DNA of 64,000 bases from Petrolisthes cinctipes (lineage: Eukaryota; Arthropoda; Malacostraca; Decapoda; Porcellanidae), in NCBI GenBank assembly GCA_033782935.1, contig JAWQEG010000625.1:125001-189000 (forward strand), in the 5' to 3' direction. Each line of letters begins with the position of its first letter. The first letter of the stretch is position 1. Positions 1-11,408 of the stretch are shown one piece after another. Position numbers and translations under genes: made by a program. Below the pieces are notes generated by a model, which was not told where the DNA came from, did not search any database, and saw nothing but the letters and a program-made list of their open reading frames with translations.

Positions 1-19
1 TGTTCAGTTGTGTATATGA

Positions 20-370
20 AAGACTGAAAGTAACTGCCAACTTTTGCATTATGAAGTTGGACAGAAACAGGGGTGAGATCGGGTAGTTTGGCTAGTTGTG
101 CATGCTCTCCTGAGGGGAGGAAGCATACACTGAGAGAGTTCAAAAGAGCAATATCCAGTGAAAATTAGTTGATGAGACAAAAGGCCTTTGATTTCAATTT
201 GTTCAGGAGTGTTGTGTAGGTTAAACCACCCTACAAAAGAGAGCCATACTCCATACAGGGGTGGATGAGACCCCTGTACAGAGACAGCAACTATGAAGGG
301 GTGAAGTTACTGAAGTATTCAAGGAATCTGCGTAACACCCCCAACTTCTTTGAGGCAGTTTTAGCTATAG
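20..370 (-). mobile_element. Decayed non-LTR retrotransposon fragment (RT C-terminal part)
   Basis: Read on the minus strand, this stretch matches the 3' half of the better preserved element at 43998-45775: the part that covers the RT thumb and C-terminal region there. The matching landmarks are the sequence around the words for LYRGL, RPCMEYGSHVWGG and LLRRAC. The fragment has lost its reading frame. It is truncated and has no 3' tail in the window. Confidence 0.75.
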
Positions 371-1533
371 GACATGATGTTGGAATTCACACATTATTTT
401 TATCTCACAGGTGAGGACAATGAGCGAACTTTCAACCTTTGGTCCTCACCTTTAATATAGAAATAAAAACATACTACAGTAAATACAATTAATAAATAAA
501 TGACTGTGGCCTTAACGGTGGTACAGAATGTATTTGAACTTCATCGACAAACTTTTGGAATATATCCTCTTTTTAAAAACTAACCCACTTTATAGCGAAA
601 TGCATAAAAATTATATTTAAAAAACACTATTCCATTCAATTCAACAATGTGGGAAACCATGCAGGTTAATCCCCTGTTGTTTACACCTAACATGTAGGCT
701 ACACGTACTGGTCGGTCTCTTGTCCCTCTCTCCCTCTTCTCTCCTTCTTCATCATTTCTTTATGTAGGGTTTCTATTCCTCATCAGTCAATCCGTCAACT
801 AATACTGATGGTGAAGGGGAGATAAGATTTTTTTTATCTATTGGGGATAAATTTCCATAGTACGTTTGTCGGTGAAATTTGTATACATGTTGTATAATAT
901 CGTACTTATACAATATATATCCATACTTATATCATAATGTTTAACGTGAATGTTACCTCATACATAATATTATGCATAAAGTAATAGTGTCTCCATAATC
1001 ACTTTTATCAGGGAAAATAATCCATAGGCTGCATATTATTAAAATTTAGCCTATAAAGGTAAGCAATACAACAAATATAATTATACTGCATGTATGTAAA
1101 CAAGATACCATACAGTAATAAATTGTTTATGTGTGTAAATGCATTACTTGTGTTTTAAAATATAGTTAGAGAGATGATAAAAATATACCTTAGAACAGAA
1201 GGTAGGTTTAATTAATAATATTATGATCGGATAAATAAAGCACCGTTGAAAAGACCAAAACAAACATGGCAACCAACCAACACCTAAAGGCAAAAGACGT
1301 GCTGAAGGTGTGACAAGAAAATATATTATCTTTGCTGAAGTCAACACAAAAAATACGGTATTCTGATTGTGTGAAGTAGCTGGCAAGAAAGGTAATTATA
1401 AGTATCAATAGAAATTATACATGTTTAATACAATAAATACTGGGAAAACTGTAAAATGATTGGTATATAATAATAATATGAAGGTGTTACGTAAGTAGTG
1501 ATGTGATTACTATACTGATTACGGTAGTTGGTA
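371..1533. other. Gene-free AT-rich stretch
   Basis: I see no supported coding exon, RNA gene or clear repeat here. Short open frames at 1144-1408 on the minus strand lack splice context and similarity and are treated as chance. Confidence 0.5.
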
Positions 1534-1985
1534 TTACTTTATTTTTATATTTTATACTTTATTTTTATATTTTATACTTTATTTTTATATTTTATACTTT
1601 ATTTTTATATTTTATACTTTATTTTTATATTTTATACTTTATTTTTATATTTTATACTTTATTTTTATATTTTATACTTTATTTTTATACTTTAAACTTT
1701 ATTTTTATATTTTATACTTTATTTTTATACTCTATTCTTTATTTTTATATTTTATACTTTATTTTTATACTTTACTTTATACTTTATTTTTATATTTTAT
1801 ACTTTATTTTTATATTTTATACTTTATTTTTATATTTTATACTTTATTTTTATACTTTATTTTTATATTTTATACTTTATACTTTATTTTTATATTTTAT
1901 ACTTTATTTTTATACTTTATACCTTATTTTTATATTTTATACTTTATTTTTATACTTTAAACTTTATTTTTATACTTTATACTTG
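1534..1985. repeat. AT-rich minisatellite, about 20-bp unit
   Basis: Tandem array of a unit close to TATACTTTATTTTTATATTT, nearly perfect at the left and degenerate to the right, where shortened units appear. It keeps a chance open frame of about 170 codons of Phe, Tyr, Leu and Ile, which is not a gene. Confidence 0.95.
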
Positions 1986-2344
1986 ATTCTCTCCCCCTCC
2001 TCCAAAGAAACTGGAATAAGGGGGAAAATAAATAGATAATACATTATTTAATAAGTTCGTGGTTAATATTTATATGTTCTGAAGTTAACCAGACTGAACC
2101 TGACCTAACCTAGTACATCTAACCTAATCTGCACTAGGACAAAATACCGGGACCTAACCTGGACATACAAACATACCGGTAGTGATTAAATCAAGCCTGG
2201 TTAAAATATACTGTCATACTGAGAAATAACTGAGAAATACTGAGAAATTGGTAAGTATCTTCCTTACTGTGGCTCTTTTTAATTATCACCAATAACTAGT
2301 TAGAGTAATCATTTGAACTTTATAAAGCCAGTTAGGCCTATGGT

Positions 2345-2900
2345 ATATTATTAAGGGGATATTACAGTGCTGGTAAATCTGGAGCAACTAATTTCTCCAG
2401 CCTGGTCCAAGCAACATACTACCATTTTTTTTGTTAAGGGGGTGCGGGAATAGGGGGACAGGCTTGGGGGGGGGGGGGGGGGGGGGGGGTTAGGGGGGGG
2501 GGAGTAGGGGACAGGCTTGGGGGGATTTTGGGGGTGTGGGAGTAGGGGGACAGGCTTGGGGGGGGGGTTAGGAGGGTGTGGGAATAGGGGACAGGCTTTC
2601 TACCCACCCCAAGCCTGTCCCCCTAATCCCGCACCCCCCAAACCCCCCCCCAAGCCTGTCCCCCTACTCCCACACCCCCAAAACCCCCCTAAACCTGTCC
2701 CCTAACCCCCCCCCAAGCCTGTCCCCCTACTCCCACACCCCCCAAACCCCCCCCCCCAAGCCTGTCCCCCTAATCCCGCACCCCCAAACCTGTCCCCTAC
2801 TCCCTTACCCCCTTAACCTAGCCATATTTCCAGGCATACTTTGGAGGAATCAAGGCACTCTAATTTACCCAAAACGTATTACCCTCATAAAGACCAAACT
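2345..2900. mobile_element. MITE-like element interrupted by a G/C-rich minisatellite
   Basis: The left flank (about 2352-2410) carries GGATATTACAGTGCTGG and TGGAGCAAC, and the right flank (about 2825-2895) carries TTTGGAGGAATCAAGGC and AAACGTATTACC. Both flanks match the uninterrupted 140-bp copy at 38662-38800. The present copy therefore looks like that MITE with the minisatellite 2440-2830 in its middle. Confidence 0.65.
2440..2830. repeat. Strand-switching G-rich/C-rich minisatellite
   Basis: Unit of about 35 bp containing GTAGGGGGACAGGCTTGGGG. The strand switches from G-rich to C-rich near 2596-2605, so the two halves are inverted relative to each other. An uninterrupted G run of about 23 lies at 2466-2489. 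The layout could form G-quadruplexes and a large hairpin. A second locus, in opposite orientation with the same junction, is at 57761-57980. Confidence 0.9.
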
Positions 2901-3102
2901 GTTTGTCCTTATTGCTCTGTATAATTTTGTGGATATTATAATTCAACCAATAAACATATTGTCACACTAACCGTAATACCTTGTGCTTCCTTCAAAATGT
3001 CCCTGTCCCTCCTTACCATCTTGTTCTTGCACCATACTGAGGTAAATGTGACACTACATGTATATTCTATTATGTCAATCTTGTGGAAATGTATCAGCTC
3101 CC

Positions 3103-3105
<3 letters not shown>

Positions 3106-3145
<40 letters not shown>
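3106..3145. repeat. Poly(T) tract, about 40 bp
   Basis: Uninterrupted T run. The sequence after it (about 3180-3240, ACTTATAAACACT) resembles 30265-30310, so the tract probably lies inside an old interspersed repeat. Confidence 0.9.
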
Positions 3146-3147
<2 letters not shown>

Positions 3148-3456
3148 AAATGTAATATAATTCTACACAAATTAAGGCCATAGTGAACACAACTCGGTAC
3201 TATCTGAAACTTATAAACACTGGAATGTGTGTACGCCAAACATGTATCTGAGCTCATATCACTTAAAAGGGAATTGGTATATTTTAACCACTACAGTATT
3301 CCCTGCTTTTATACTGTACGTTGAAATATAAGAAGTACAATGCATTTTGACCCTGTTTGATCCCCTCCCTCCCAAGTGGCTGGATTGAGGGGTAAAATGG
3401 TGAATAACATTAGATAGTTACACACACTACCAACAGAAACAGTACAAGTGCGTAAG

Positions 3457-3457
3457 T

Positions 3458-3491
<34 letters not shown>

Positions 3492-3515
3492 CCAATAGAA
3501 ATAGTACAAGTGGGT

Positions 3516-3565
<50 letters not shown>

Positions 3566-3640
3566 ACAATCAACAACACACACACACAATCACAATCAAC
3601 AACACACACACACAATCACAATCAACAACACACACAATCA
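3457..3640. repeat. CA microsatellite, compound
   Basis: (CA)n blocks are interrupted by AATCACAATCAACAA and by TACCAATAGAAATAGTACAAG. The array ends about 70 bp before the PET100 start codon, so it lies in or just upstream of its promoter and leader. Confidence 0.95.
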
Positions 3641-3706
3641 AGAGAGACAGACAATGAGTGGCTGAGTAAAGACACACACGTACCGTACATTATCAACAGA
3701 GTCAGT

Positions 3707-4536
3707 ATGGGTGGTTGGAAGTTGGAGGTGGGTAAGATGGCCCTGTACATGAGCTTCCCAGTGGTCATGTTCTACATCTTCAACCAACCCCAGTATTTTG
3801 AATCATGGACCGTCAAAATGCGCCAGGAACTCTACCCTCCCCTCGAGCAGATGCACGGCAAGGTTAGTCGTCTATTTGGGAATTATTATAAAGGGAGGTT
3901 AGTAGTCCAGTTGGAATTAAAGGGAATATCTCTTTTTTTTGTTTTTATGTGTGTGTGTGTGTGTGTGTCTGTATTATTAAGAGTCTACTGATTCCTCCAA
4001 ATATATATAGCAGAACTCTCTCTTTGTTTTTTTTGTTTTTGATTGGGGCTAGATTGGAAGGCTATTGATTCCTCCAAAGTCCAGTGATGAATTATTTGTT
4101 TAAAGGGAGAATCTTTTTTCTCATAAATTGGAGGGCTACAGATTCCTCCGAAGTCCAGTGGTGATTTATATAAAGAAATATCCTTTTTATGGTAAATTGG
4201 AAGGATGTTGATTCCTCCAAACTACCTTAGGAAATATATCACCTCAGTGTTGCAAATAGGGGATCATCTATTCTATGTGATATAGTTTGCAGAGGATTCA
4301 GTAGACCTCAAATTTACCGTCAAGTGTTCCTCCTGTCAACCAAAGCAAAATTACAGTAACGGTATTTAATAGTACTGTAACACCTTGGTTAATGTAACAG
4401 ACAGATACAATTTTTATGTTTCATTTTGTTTCAGGAAATTGATGAGTATATCAGGAAGTTGCATGCCAAGAAAGAGAAGGAACTCCTCAAGGCCTTGGCA
4501 GAAGAAGACGAGAAGATGGAGTCAATGGGGAAGTAA
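3707..4536 (+). CDS. PET100: PET100 homolog, cytochrome c oxidase assembly factor
   Basis: Two coding exons: 3707-3862 and 4435-4536, joined in phase 0 (AAG|gttagt ... tttcag|GAA), giving 85 residues against 73 in human PET100. Family knowledge: PET100 is a small inner-membrane mitochondrial chaperone that joins a complex IV assembly intermediate. Seen here: an N-terminal segment MGGWKLEVGKMALYMSFPV and FNQPQYFE, which match the family pattern of a short amphipathic start, a hydrophobic membrane segment (about residues 11-28) with the FPV...F element, then an aromatic/acidic stretch and ELYPP. Exon 2 encodes the charged helical tail (EIDEYIRKLHAKKEKELLKAL). A CA microsatellite precedes the start. 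The intron holds several MITE copies. An AATAAA at 4750 is a likely poly(A) signal. TYSND1 follows in the same direction after 0.4 kb. Confidence 0.88.
4040..4350. repeat. Cluster of MITE copies in the PET100 intron
   Basis: GATTCCTCC occurs three times at roughly 75-bp spacing (near 4070, 4142 and 4210), each after a GGAAGG/GGAGGG box, and is followed by the inverted partner AGAGGATTCAGTAG near 4294. This is the window's commonest repeat family, with GATTCCTCCAAACTGTGCC at one end and TTTGGAGGAATCGGTAGCC at the other. Confidence 0.7.
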
Positions 4537-4749
4537 AGTGAAGAGGAGACGTAGAAACTGTCATAGCCTTATTGTGTGATGATGACTAGTGTTTGTATAT
4601 TATAGTGGAGAACCTTTTGTATATTGGGTGCGGTTGGAAGTGTAAACAGTGAGTGGTTTTAGACTTGTAATATTATGGTAGTGTTTACATGTGTGTGTTA
4701 GTGTGTGTAAATGATTTCACCACTAGATTTGAAAGAAGTTTTAAAGCAT

Positions 4750-4755
4750 AATAAA
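4750..4755 (+). terminator. Likely PET100 poly(A) signal
   Basis: AATAAA 214 bp after the PET100 stop codon and 170 bp before the TYSND1 start. Position fits the end of a short 3' UTR, but no transcript evidence is available. Confidence 0.5.
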
Positions 4756-4924
4756 ATTTTTGCTTAGAAATTGAAATAAACAAAAGGCAATATAGAAAAA
4801 AATTCCATTAAAGCAAAGAAAAATAAATTGTCAGAATTATCACTTAAAAGAAGAAAGAACAAAATTATCCCTTGTGTATGAAATAAATTGCAAGAAATAA
4901 AGAACAATAATAACCCTTATAATA

Positions 4925-7900
4925 ATGATGGAAGGGTGTGGCATCATTGTGGAGTGTTCTGTGCCTGAGGAAGGTGTCAGTAATGGTGGTGTGAAGGAGA
5001 GTGTGAGTTGTTCTGGCATGTACCTCAGCAATGGTTTGGTCCTCACACACGGCACGCTGATCAACGATGTCCTGAGGCACCCCGCAGCACAACACATACT
5101 GACTGAACTACAACAAGGGTGCCAGGTTAAGGTAGGAAGAGATGGATGGCATAAACCTCCACACATAATAAAGAAACAACAGGTTGAGAATGGGAAAGAC
5201 GGAGAACATAAACCTCTAAGTACCATCAGTCAACAGCAGGTCAAGGAGAAGGGACAGCGAGAGAAGGACAGGAAGCTTTCGGCGAGACAAACATCTCTAC
5301 ACACAGTCAAGACAGCACGTGAGGGAGAGAAGGAAACAAATAAGGATATGAAAGATGATGTGACGTCCAATATTCAAAAGTTTAATGAGACTGACGGACC
5401 TATATTAAATTCAGCCCTCAGCGAGATTAAACCAAGATTCCAGGTGACCATACCAATCCAAGCAGACACAAAAACAACAACAGGAATACTGGACACCATA
5501 GGTAACCCACACAACAAACCACCAGGTCAAGTGAGAATGATGGAGAGTGTACCTGTACCAGCAATCATGAACACTCCAACAATATCACCACTACACTCAC
5601 CCCTTCACAAGTCAACACTCTCCCCAGGCCACAAGACCTTTGAGGCACAACTAGAGCGTCTGTTCATTGTCCCAGGACTGAGGGATGAGATAGAGGGATT
5701 GATGCCGCCACAAGAAGGTTGGACATTTGTAGACGATGAGGAAGGAAGAGAGAAAAGAGATGACCACTGTTTCCACACCCTTGTCCTGTCCACCTTTGCG
5801 TTGCTGAGAGTGGTTCCCGGTGCACCGTGTGTTGGTGTCGTTGGTCCGGTGGTTTCCAGGGATGGTGATGTGGCTGTGGCGGCTCAGAGGATGTTGGCTC
5901 GATCGGCACGCGTTGGCAAAGGTTGGTCAGTTGATGTGATGGATGATCTGTGCTTGGGTGTATCATTCTACTTTTTCCCTTTCCTATGTTCCCCAGTCCC
6001 TTTTTTCCTTCTCTTTCCTTCATGTATGCCATCCCTCCTCTCTAACGCTTCTTCCCTTTTCTGGTTAAAAGAGACTCTGGTTTGGCACAGTCTTCTTCCT
6101 CTTTTCATTCATATATACAATACATCTTATCGGATATTACATCTCTATAGACATTATTGTATGGTAATAATTGTATAGGTTGCATTGTAATATAAGCTAA
6201 CCCATTGTTCATTTCACCAGGAGCTACAGTGTATGTTGAGAGTTCTCCGTTTGGTTCGTTGTCCCCCAGTGTGTTCCTCAACTCACTAAGCCGAGGTGTA
6301 GTGAGCAATACCACTGGGCCACTCCTGCTAACTGATGCACGTGCTGTCCTCGGCAGTGAAGGAGCTCCCGTGTTTACTTCACCTCGGGGAACAAGGTGAG
6401 AAAGAGAGAGAGAGAGTGCTAATTTTGTGTACATTATGTATATAAGAGAGAGATAGAGATACTGTAGTGGGAGAAAGAGAGAATTCTTTTGGGGAAACCA
6501 TTACTGTATATACAGAGAACAACCTTATGGACTAATTTTCATGTATTCTGGTTTGTTTGAATTACATTTATATATATATAACACAAAAGCTAGAAAATCA
6601 TGTGAAGAGTCCAATGCATATTCTCCAGATTAAATAATATACAGTACTGTACTCTGTAGCTATTTTGTTTCTGTTTTTTCTTACTTTCTTTTTTTCCCCT
6701 TATACAGTATATGGTGCTTGCTATCCCTCCTCTCTATCACATCCCTCTTCCTCAATTCAATTCACTCTAATATAAAAAAAACTAATACATTCCTCCATAA
6801 CAGCAGGAGACACTGTGCAATGGTGGTGTCTCCGTTCTGTTGGCGTAAAGGGGAGTGGGTGGGACTGACACTCTTGGCCGCCCTCCCACCAGTCCTACAC
6901 ACCCTCCTTCAATCTTGTAGTAGTGGCCAATCAGAAGTGCCGCCCAACCTCCAGGATTACCCAGCAGGAGACGAGAACACGGAACAAGTAGCGTCGGTGC
7001 CAAACAGTGACGTAACATTGACGGAGAAGTGTGACTGGAGTGAGGAAGATATTGTTGCTGGTCGGTGTATATTATTTTTGCAATGTTTACATACTGTGTT
7101 ATTTTGTATTTTGTTATTTGGAGTTTGTACTGTATAATGAGTATGTAAAGGGAAAGAAAAAAGACTGATACACTCAACTCTGAACTGGAACATAGATTGA
7201 TATACATGTATGGTAATGTGTATTGGTGTTGTGTGTTGGCAGGTGTTGAGAGAGGTGTGGTGGGAGTGTGGGCTGGGGGAGGCTGGGGTAGTGGAGTGGT
7301 GGTGTCAGCTGTCCCACCACTTATTGTCACCTGTTCTCATGTCACTACACCTGCTGCCAGTGGGGTAAGTTTATTGTCAAAATGTAACCTGAGGAAATGC
7401 AAATATATGTGACATCATTAAGATTGAGTACAGTTGTCAGTATTGGATCCTTCTTGAAAGGCCTATTCATATGCAGGATTATACGTACCGATAATAATAT
7501 TTGAAATGAACAGTGGTACTCTAATAGTTCCTCTAATATTAGAGTAAATTTAAATCAGTAATGAAAATATACCAGAATGAAGCCATATAGGACATTTAGT
7601 ACTGCAGTGATACAAGAAAATAAACAAATTAAAATCATACAATTACCCTCCTACAGTGAATACTTGTACTGTAATCCCCACATGATAATTCAGAGGGTGG
7701 AGCTGTTGTTATGGGATGGGACGAAAGTGGAAGGCCAAGTGTTACACCAGACCCGGCCAGCCAACCCAGAAAGCCAACAGAAGGCCAAGGCAGGTATTGG
7801 AAGGTGTATGTGGGACCTGGCTGTGGTGGAGGCCAGTCAACCCCTTCCTACCACACTCACCCTCGCCACTACACTCCCACACTCGGGTATCTTCACTAAT

Positions 7901-9431
7901 GCAGCTCTTTATACTCCTGTGTCCTTTAAGGGGATACTCTCTTGTTGTCAGATTAGTGGTCTACTGAATCCTCTAGAGTCTAAACTGTGCTGCTAAATTA
8001 GATAGGTAAAGAAGGTACACTGTACAGTAACATGTCTTTTGACCAGCATCTGCCTCGGCTATAATGCAGAAATAATCTTTGTAGAACATTTGATTGAGTC
8101 ACTTTCCATTGCAGGTTCAGAAGTATTGGTAGCTGGGTATGGTATGTTCAGCCCAAACAGACTGCCCTCACCCTCAGTCTCTCAAGGGATCGTATCCAGA
8201 GTCATCACCGCTCCATCCTCTATCCTCACCTGGCCTCCTTCCATTCGTGCTTGGTTACGGCCTACCCTTCCACACCCTCAGGAGATCACCCAAGGTTACC
8301 TGGTTAGTGACTGTAGCCGTGAACCAAACAAACTTAGCAGCAACAATGCGCCTGAATGTGAAGCATGCAACTGCAACTGTGGATCAAACAAACCTGTTTA
8401 TAAGCGACCACCATCAGCCACTAACACAGTATCATCAAGAGTTGCCCAAGGTACAGCAGAACCCAACAATACTGGAGAGGGGAACAGTTCAAATCCTCTG
8501 AGGCTGGAGTTTAACAAGGATAATTCCCGAAGAGCAAGGAGGGTGGGTGGTGGAGCAAGATCAGTGCCGGTGTTGATGCAGACAACCTGTACTGTGTATG
8601 CTGGCACTAGTGGAGGGCCTGTGGTTGTACTCCATCCAACACGAGGTAAAGGTTTTAACTTCAACTGTGTGTCTTTCTTTTCCTATAGCCTTCCATTTAT
8701 TGCTTTCAAGGCTTCAGATGTCTCTCTTGTCCTTCAAACTCCTACACATACTGTACTGTCTGTACCCTTTTGGATTCAAGCCAGTCCCTTTCCTCTCTTC
8801 TACTGTCCCTTCTATTTCCTTTGTGCTTTGCTATTCTCCTTTTCCATTTCCTTCTAATTTGTGATAAAAGGTTTTTCTGGCGTGAGCAGTTTTTAAGTTT
8901 TTTTTATTTTTTTTTATTATGGTGGTATATTTGTTATAATTCTAGTGTTGGCCTCTGTTATGCTGTCATTACCAAAGCTCCCTTCTGTTGACAGGACCGG
9001 AGGTGGTTGGTGTGGTGGTATGCAACACGAGGGACACCATCAACCAGACTACCTTCCCTCACATCAACCTGGCCGTACCCTCACCACTTTTAGCAAGGGT
9101 CATCACTGCATACCTCCAGTCCAAGGGTAAGCAGGGAGGGACAGGAGAGGATAGATAGAAAAGTTAAGAGAGGAAAAAGAATCAAGAGGATAAACAGAGA
9201 GTAGACAGTCATTGTATATAATGTTTTCCATAATCACTCGTTGGAAAATAACATAACATCAAGGGCCTATTGTATATGTGAAGCAACCAACAATACTTTC
9301 CCTTTATTTATTTTAATTTTTTTCTATTCTCTACATTCACAGACGTCGGAGTTCTGAAGTTACTGGATGTAGAGTGTCCCATGGCGTCTCACCTGTGGTC
9401 CCTCGGTGTACTGCCACAACACAAGCTTTAG
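4925..9431 (+). CDS. TYSND1: TYSND1 homolog, peroxisomal leader-peptide processing protease
   Basis: Eight coding exons: 4925-5957, 6221-6395, 6804-7060, 7243-7364, 7694-7886, 8115-8645, 8995-9126, 9343-9431. All phases close and give about 843 residues, versus 566 in human. Exon 3 could start at 6807 instead. Family knowledge: a trypsin-fold endoprotease in the peroxisome matrix that removes PTS2 leaders and cleaves PTS1 enzymes of beta-oxidation. Seen: the catalytic triad spread over exons, His in VTCSHVT (exon 4), Asp in WDLAVV (exon 5) and Ser in AGTSGGPVV (exon 6). Exon 2 has GSEGAPVF, and exon 7 has VGVVVCNTRD before the last helix. The protein ends in HKL, a variant of the peroxisomal targeting tripeptide. 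The extra length comes from low-complexity inserts: a Lys/Glu-rich stretch at about residues 75-150 in exon 1 and an Asn/Cys/Arg-rich insert just before the Ser motif in exon 6. Introns 1, 2 and 6 carry CT-rich repeat copies. Confidence 0.88.
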
Positions 9432-11261
9432 AGGTATAGCTGTCACCTTGCCTCCTGTTGTAATCCTGACCACCTCTACTCTATGGTAAAGTTCTGTTGC
9501 CTCTCTGGTATGATGGTGAACTCTGAAGTATAGGTTGAATTGAAGATGAAAGATTGTTCTAGCTTGGCCTGTAAGACACTGTAAATTGAGAGGAAGGACA
9601 ACAAAACAAACATGATGGAAAGTAGGGACAGTTGATTAAGAGGAGGAAAGGAATTGACAGAGATCGAGGAGTGCCAAACCCATTGAAATATTGGCCACAT
9701 CTATGGAGGAAATATCCCTCTACAGTATTTAATTAAAAAGTAGTGAAACATTTGTCAATAATGGTTCATACTCAAATTTTCTATGTACTGTCCATGCATT
9801 ATACTTCACAGGGATTAAGTTAGTATGTGTATTTTTATTGGGATGTTTTAATGTTTATCCAGGCATCTGTTTATATTATTGGGTTAAAATATATATCTTT
9901 ATTGTATCAATATCGGTTTTTCTATACAGTGCCAGTGGTGAAATAGGAGTGTGTGTGTGCTGTACATGTAACCATTCCTCAGGACTGGTTTGTGTGGAGT
10001 CCCAGTTGACATCTTACACTAAATAATTAAAAACAATATTGTGTAATGTAATAACAACTGTACTATTTTCCGAGAAATATATATGATGCAATTTATTTAA
10101 AATACATTCCTTCATTACATTAATAAGAACATTTTAAGTCTCATTCAAGGAGGAATCTACGGTTTATGTAGGAGGACGTCACATTAGTGCCATAAGTTCC
10201 TACCCAAACTCTTCTAGGCTTTTACTGCCAGAGCAGAGGAACATCCACGCCCAATATGAAAAATAAAAGTGAGGTGGCTGTTACAAATTCACAAATGCAC
10301 TTACTTCATAATAATTTCTTGTTCAACTGAAGGAGTAGCAAATGAAATATAGGCAAGTAGGCTAATCCTTTCAGTACAATGGTTTACCTAAATGTTAGTG
10401 GAACACAAGATCTTCAGTTTGTAATCTTTATTACATAAACAACACAATAACCTATAACAAAAATAGTTTATAGTCTTCATTTTATTTGATTTTAAAAGCT
10501 GATTCTTTTTTTAGTGGACTGTAAATAAGCAAGACGAGTGGAACTGGAAGAGAATATCTCCAGGATTTGACCTCTTGAAGGAATAATAAAATCCTAAGTG
10601 CACGGCCTCTACTGACCTCTTAGCAGTAAATCACACAATTATGTTGGATTCTTGAGAACAAAGAAATAAAACCGAACAAAATTACAATTACGGAGGTGTT
10701 GTTGAAAAGGCAAAACCTCCACACACTCATCATCCTTTCATTCTTTCTTCCTTGAGCGCTGGTGAATGAATGAATATCTTGGAGACTGAACTGGTGCTCA
10801 TTGTGAACTAATAACCTATGTACTGTATACACCTATTACAACAAAATAATGTAGAGTATTAGTAAACCACCTTGGTACAAAAAGTGAGTCTGTATTAGCT
10901 TGTATTTAACTCTACATCACTCATCCTTTGTGGGGGTATTAATTTGTTAATGACTGCATCTATAGCATCAATACATGCCTATACCTCACCTCTCAGCTTA
11001 CTAGAAAACGAACACTAGTAAAAATAAAAGGGGAACAAAAAATCATGCCTATACCTCACCTCTACTAGTATAAGGGAAAACTAGTAAAAGATAATATACT
11101 GTATCATGCCTAAACCTCACCTCCTGGGCTTTCTAGTACAAGGGGAAAACAAGTCCAAAATAAATATATATATCATGGTGTGCCCATAATCACAGATAAA
11201 TAATTATGAGTAAGGGCCGTCACAGGTGAGGCCACAGTGCTGGTCTGAGGAGCTTCTCTTG

Positions 11262-11408
11262 CTGGTGAGTCTGACGACTACTGATTCCTCCAAACCATAC
11301 CAGGAAACAGGCGACCTCAATGTTACTAGTGGGGGATCTGTTTCGTGGCACAGTCTTGAGGAATTGGTAGCCTTCTACAATACCATCCAGAGAGCATCTC
11401 CTTAAGAC
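11262..11408. mobile_element. MITE, GATTCCTCC family
   Basis: Left part TACTGATTCCTCCAAACC and right part GGCACAGTCTTGAGGAATTG form the inverted ends, bounded by CTCTTGCTGG and CATCTCCTTAAG. About 147 bp. The internal segment ACCTCAATGTTACTAG is shared with copies at 15105 and 55700. Confidence 0.75.

Noticed and set aside
1503..2039. A 178-codon open frame of Phe, Tyr, Leu and Ile, looking like a membrane protein
   Set aside because: It is a translation of the 20-bp AT minisatellite; any frame without stops in the unit stays open.
2517..2970. Overlapping Pro/Gly-rich frames
   Set aside because: They are translations of the G/C minisatellite with no splice context or family similarity.
2936..3257. 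Minus-strand frames with poly-Lys
   Set aside because: The Lys run is the 40-bp T tract read backwards.
3427..3615. A Cys/Val-rich frame
   Set aside because: Translation of the CA microsatellite.
3457..3640. Regular repeats that could suggest a CRISPR array
   Set aside because: They are a CA microsatellite; there are no spacers, no cas genes, and the genome is eukaryotic.
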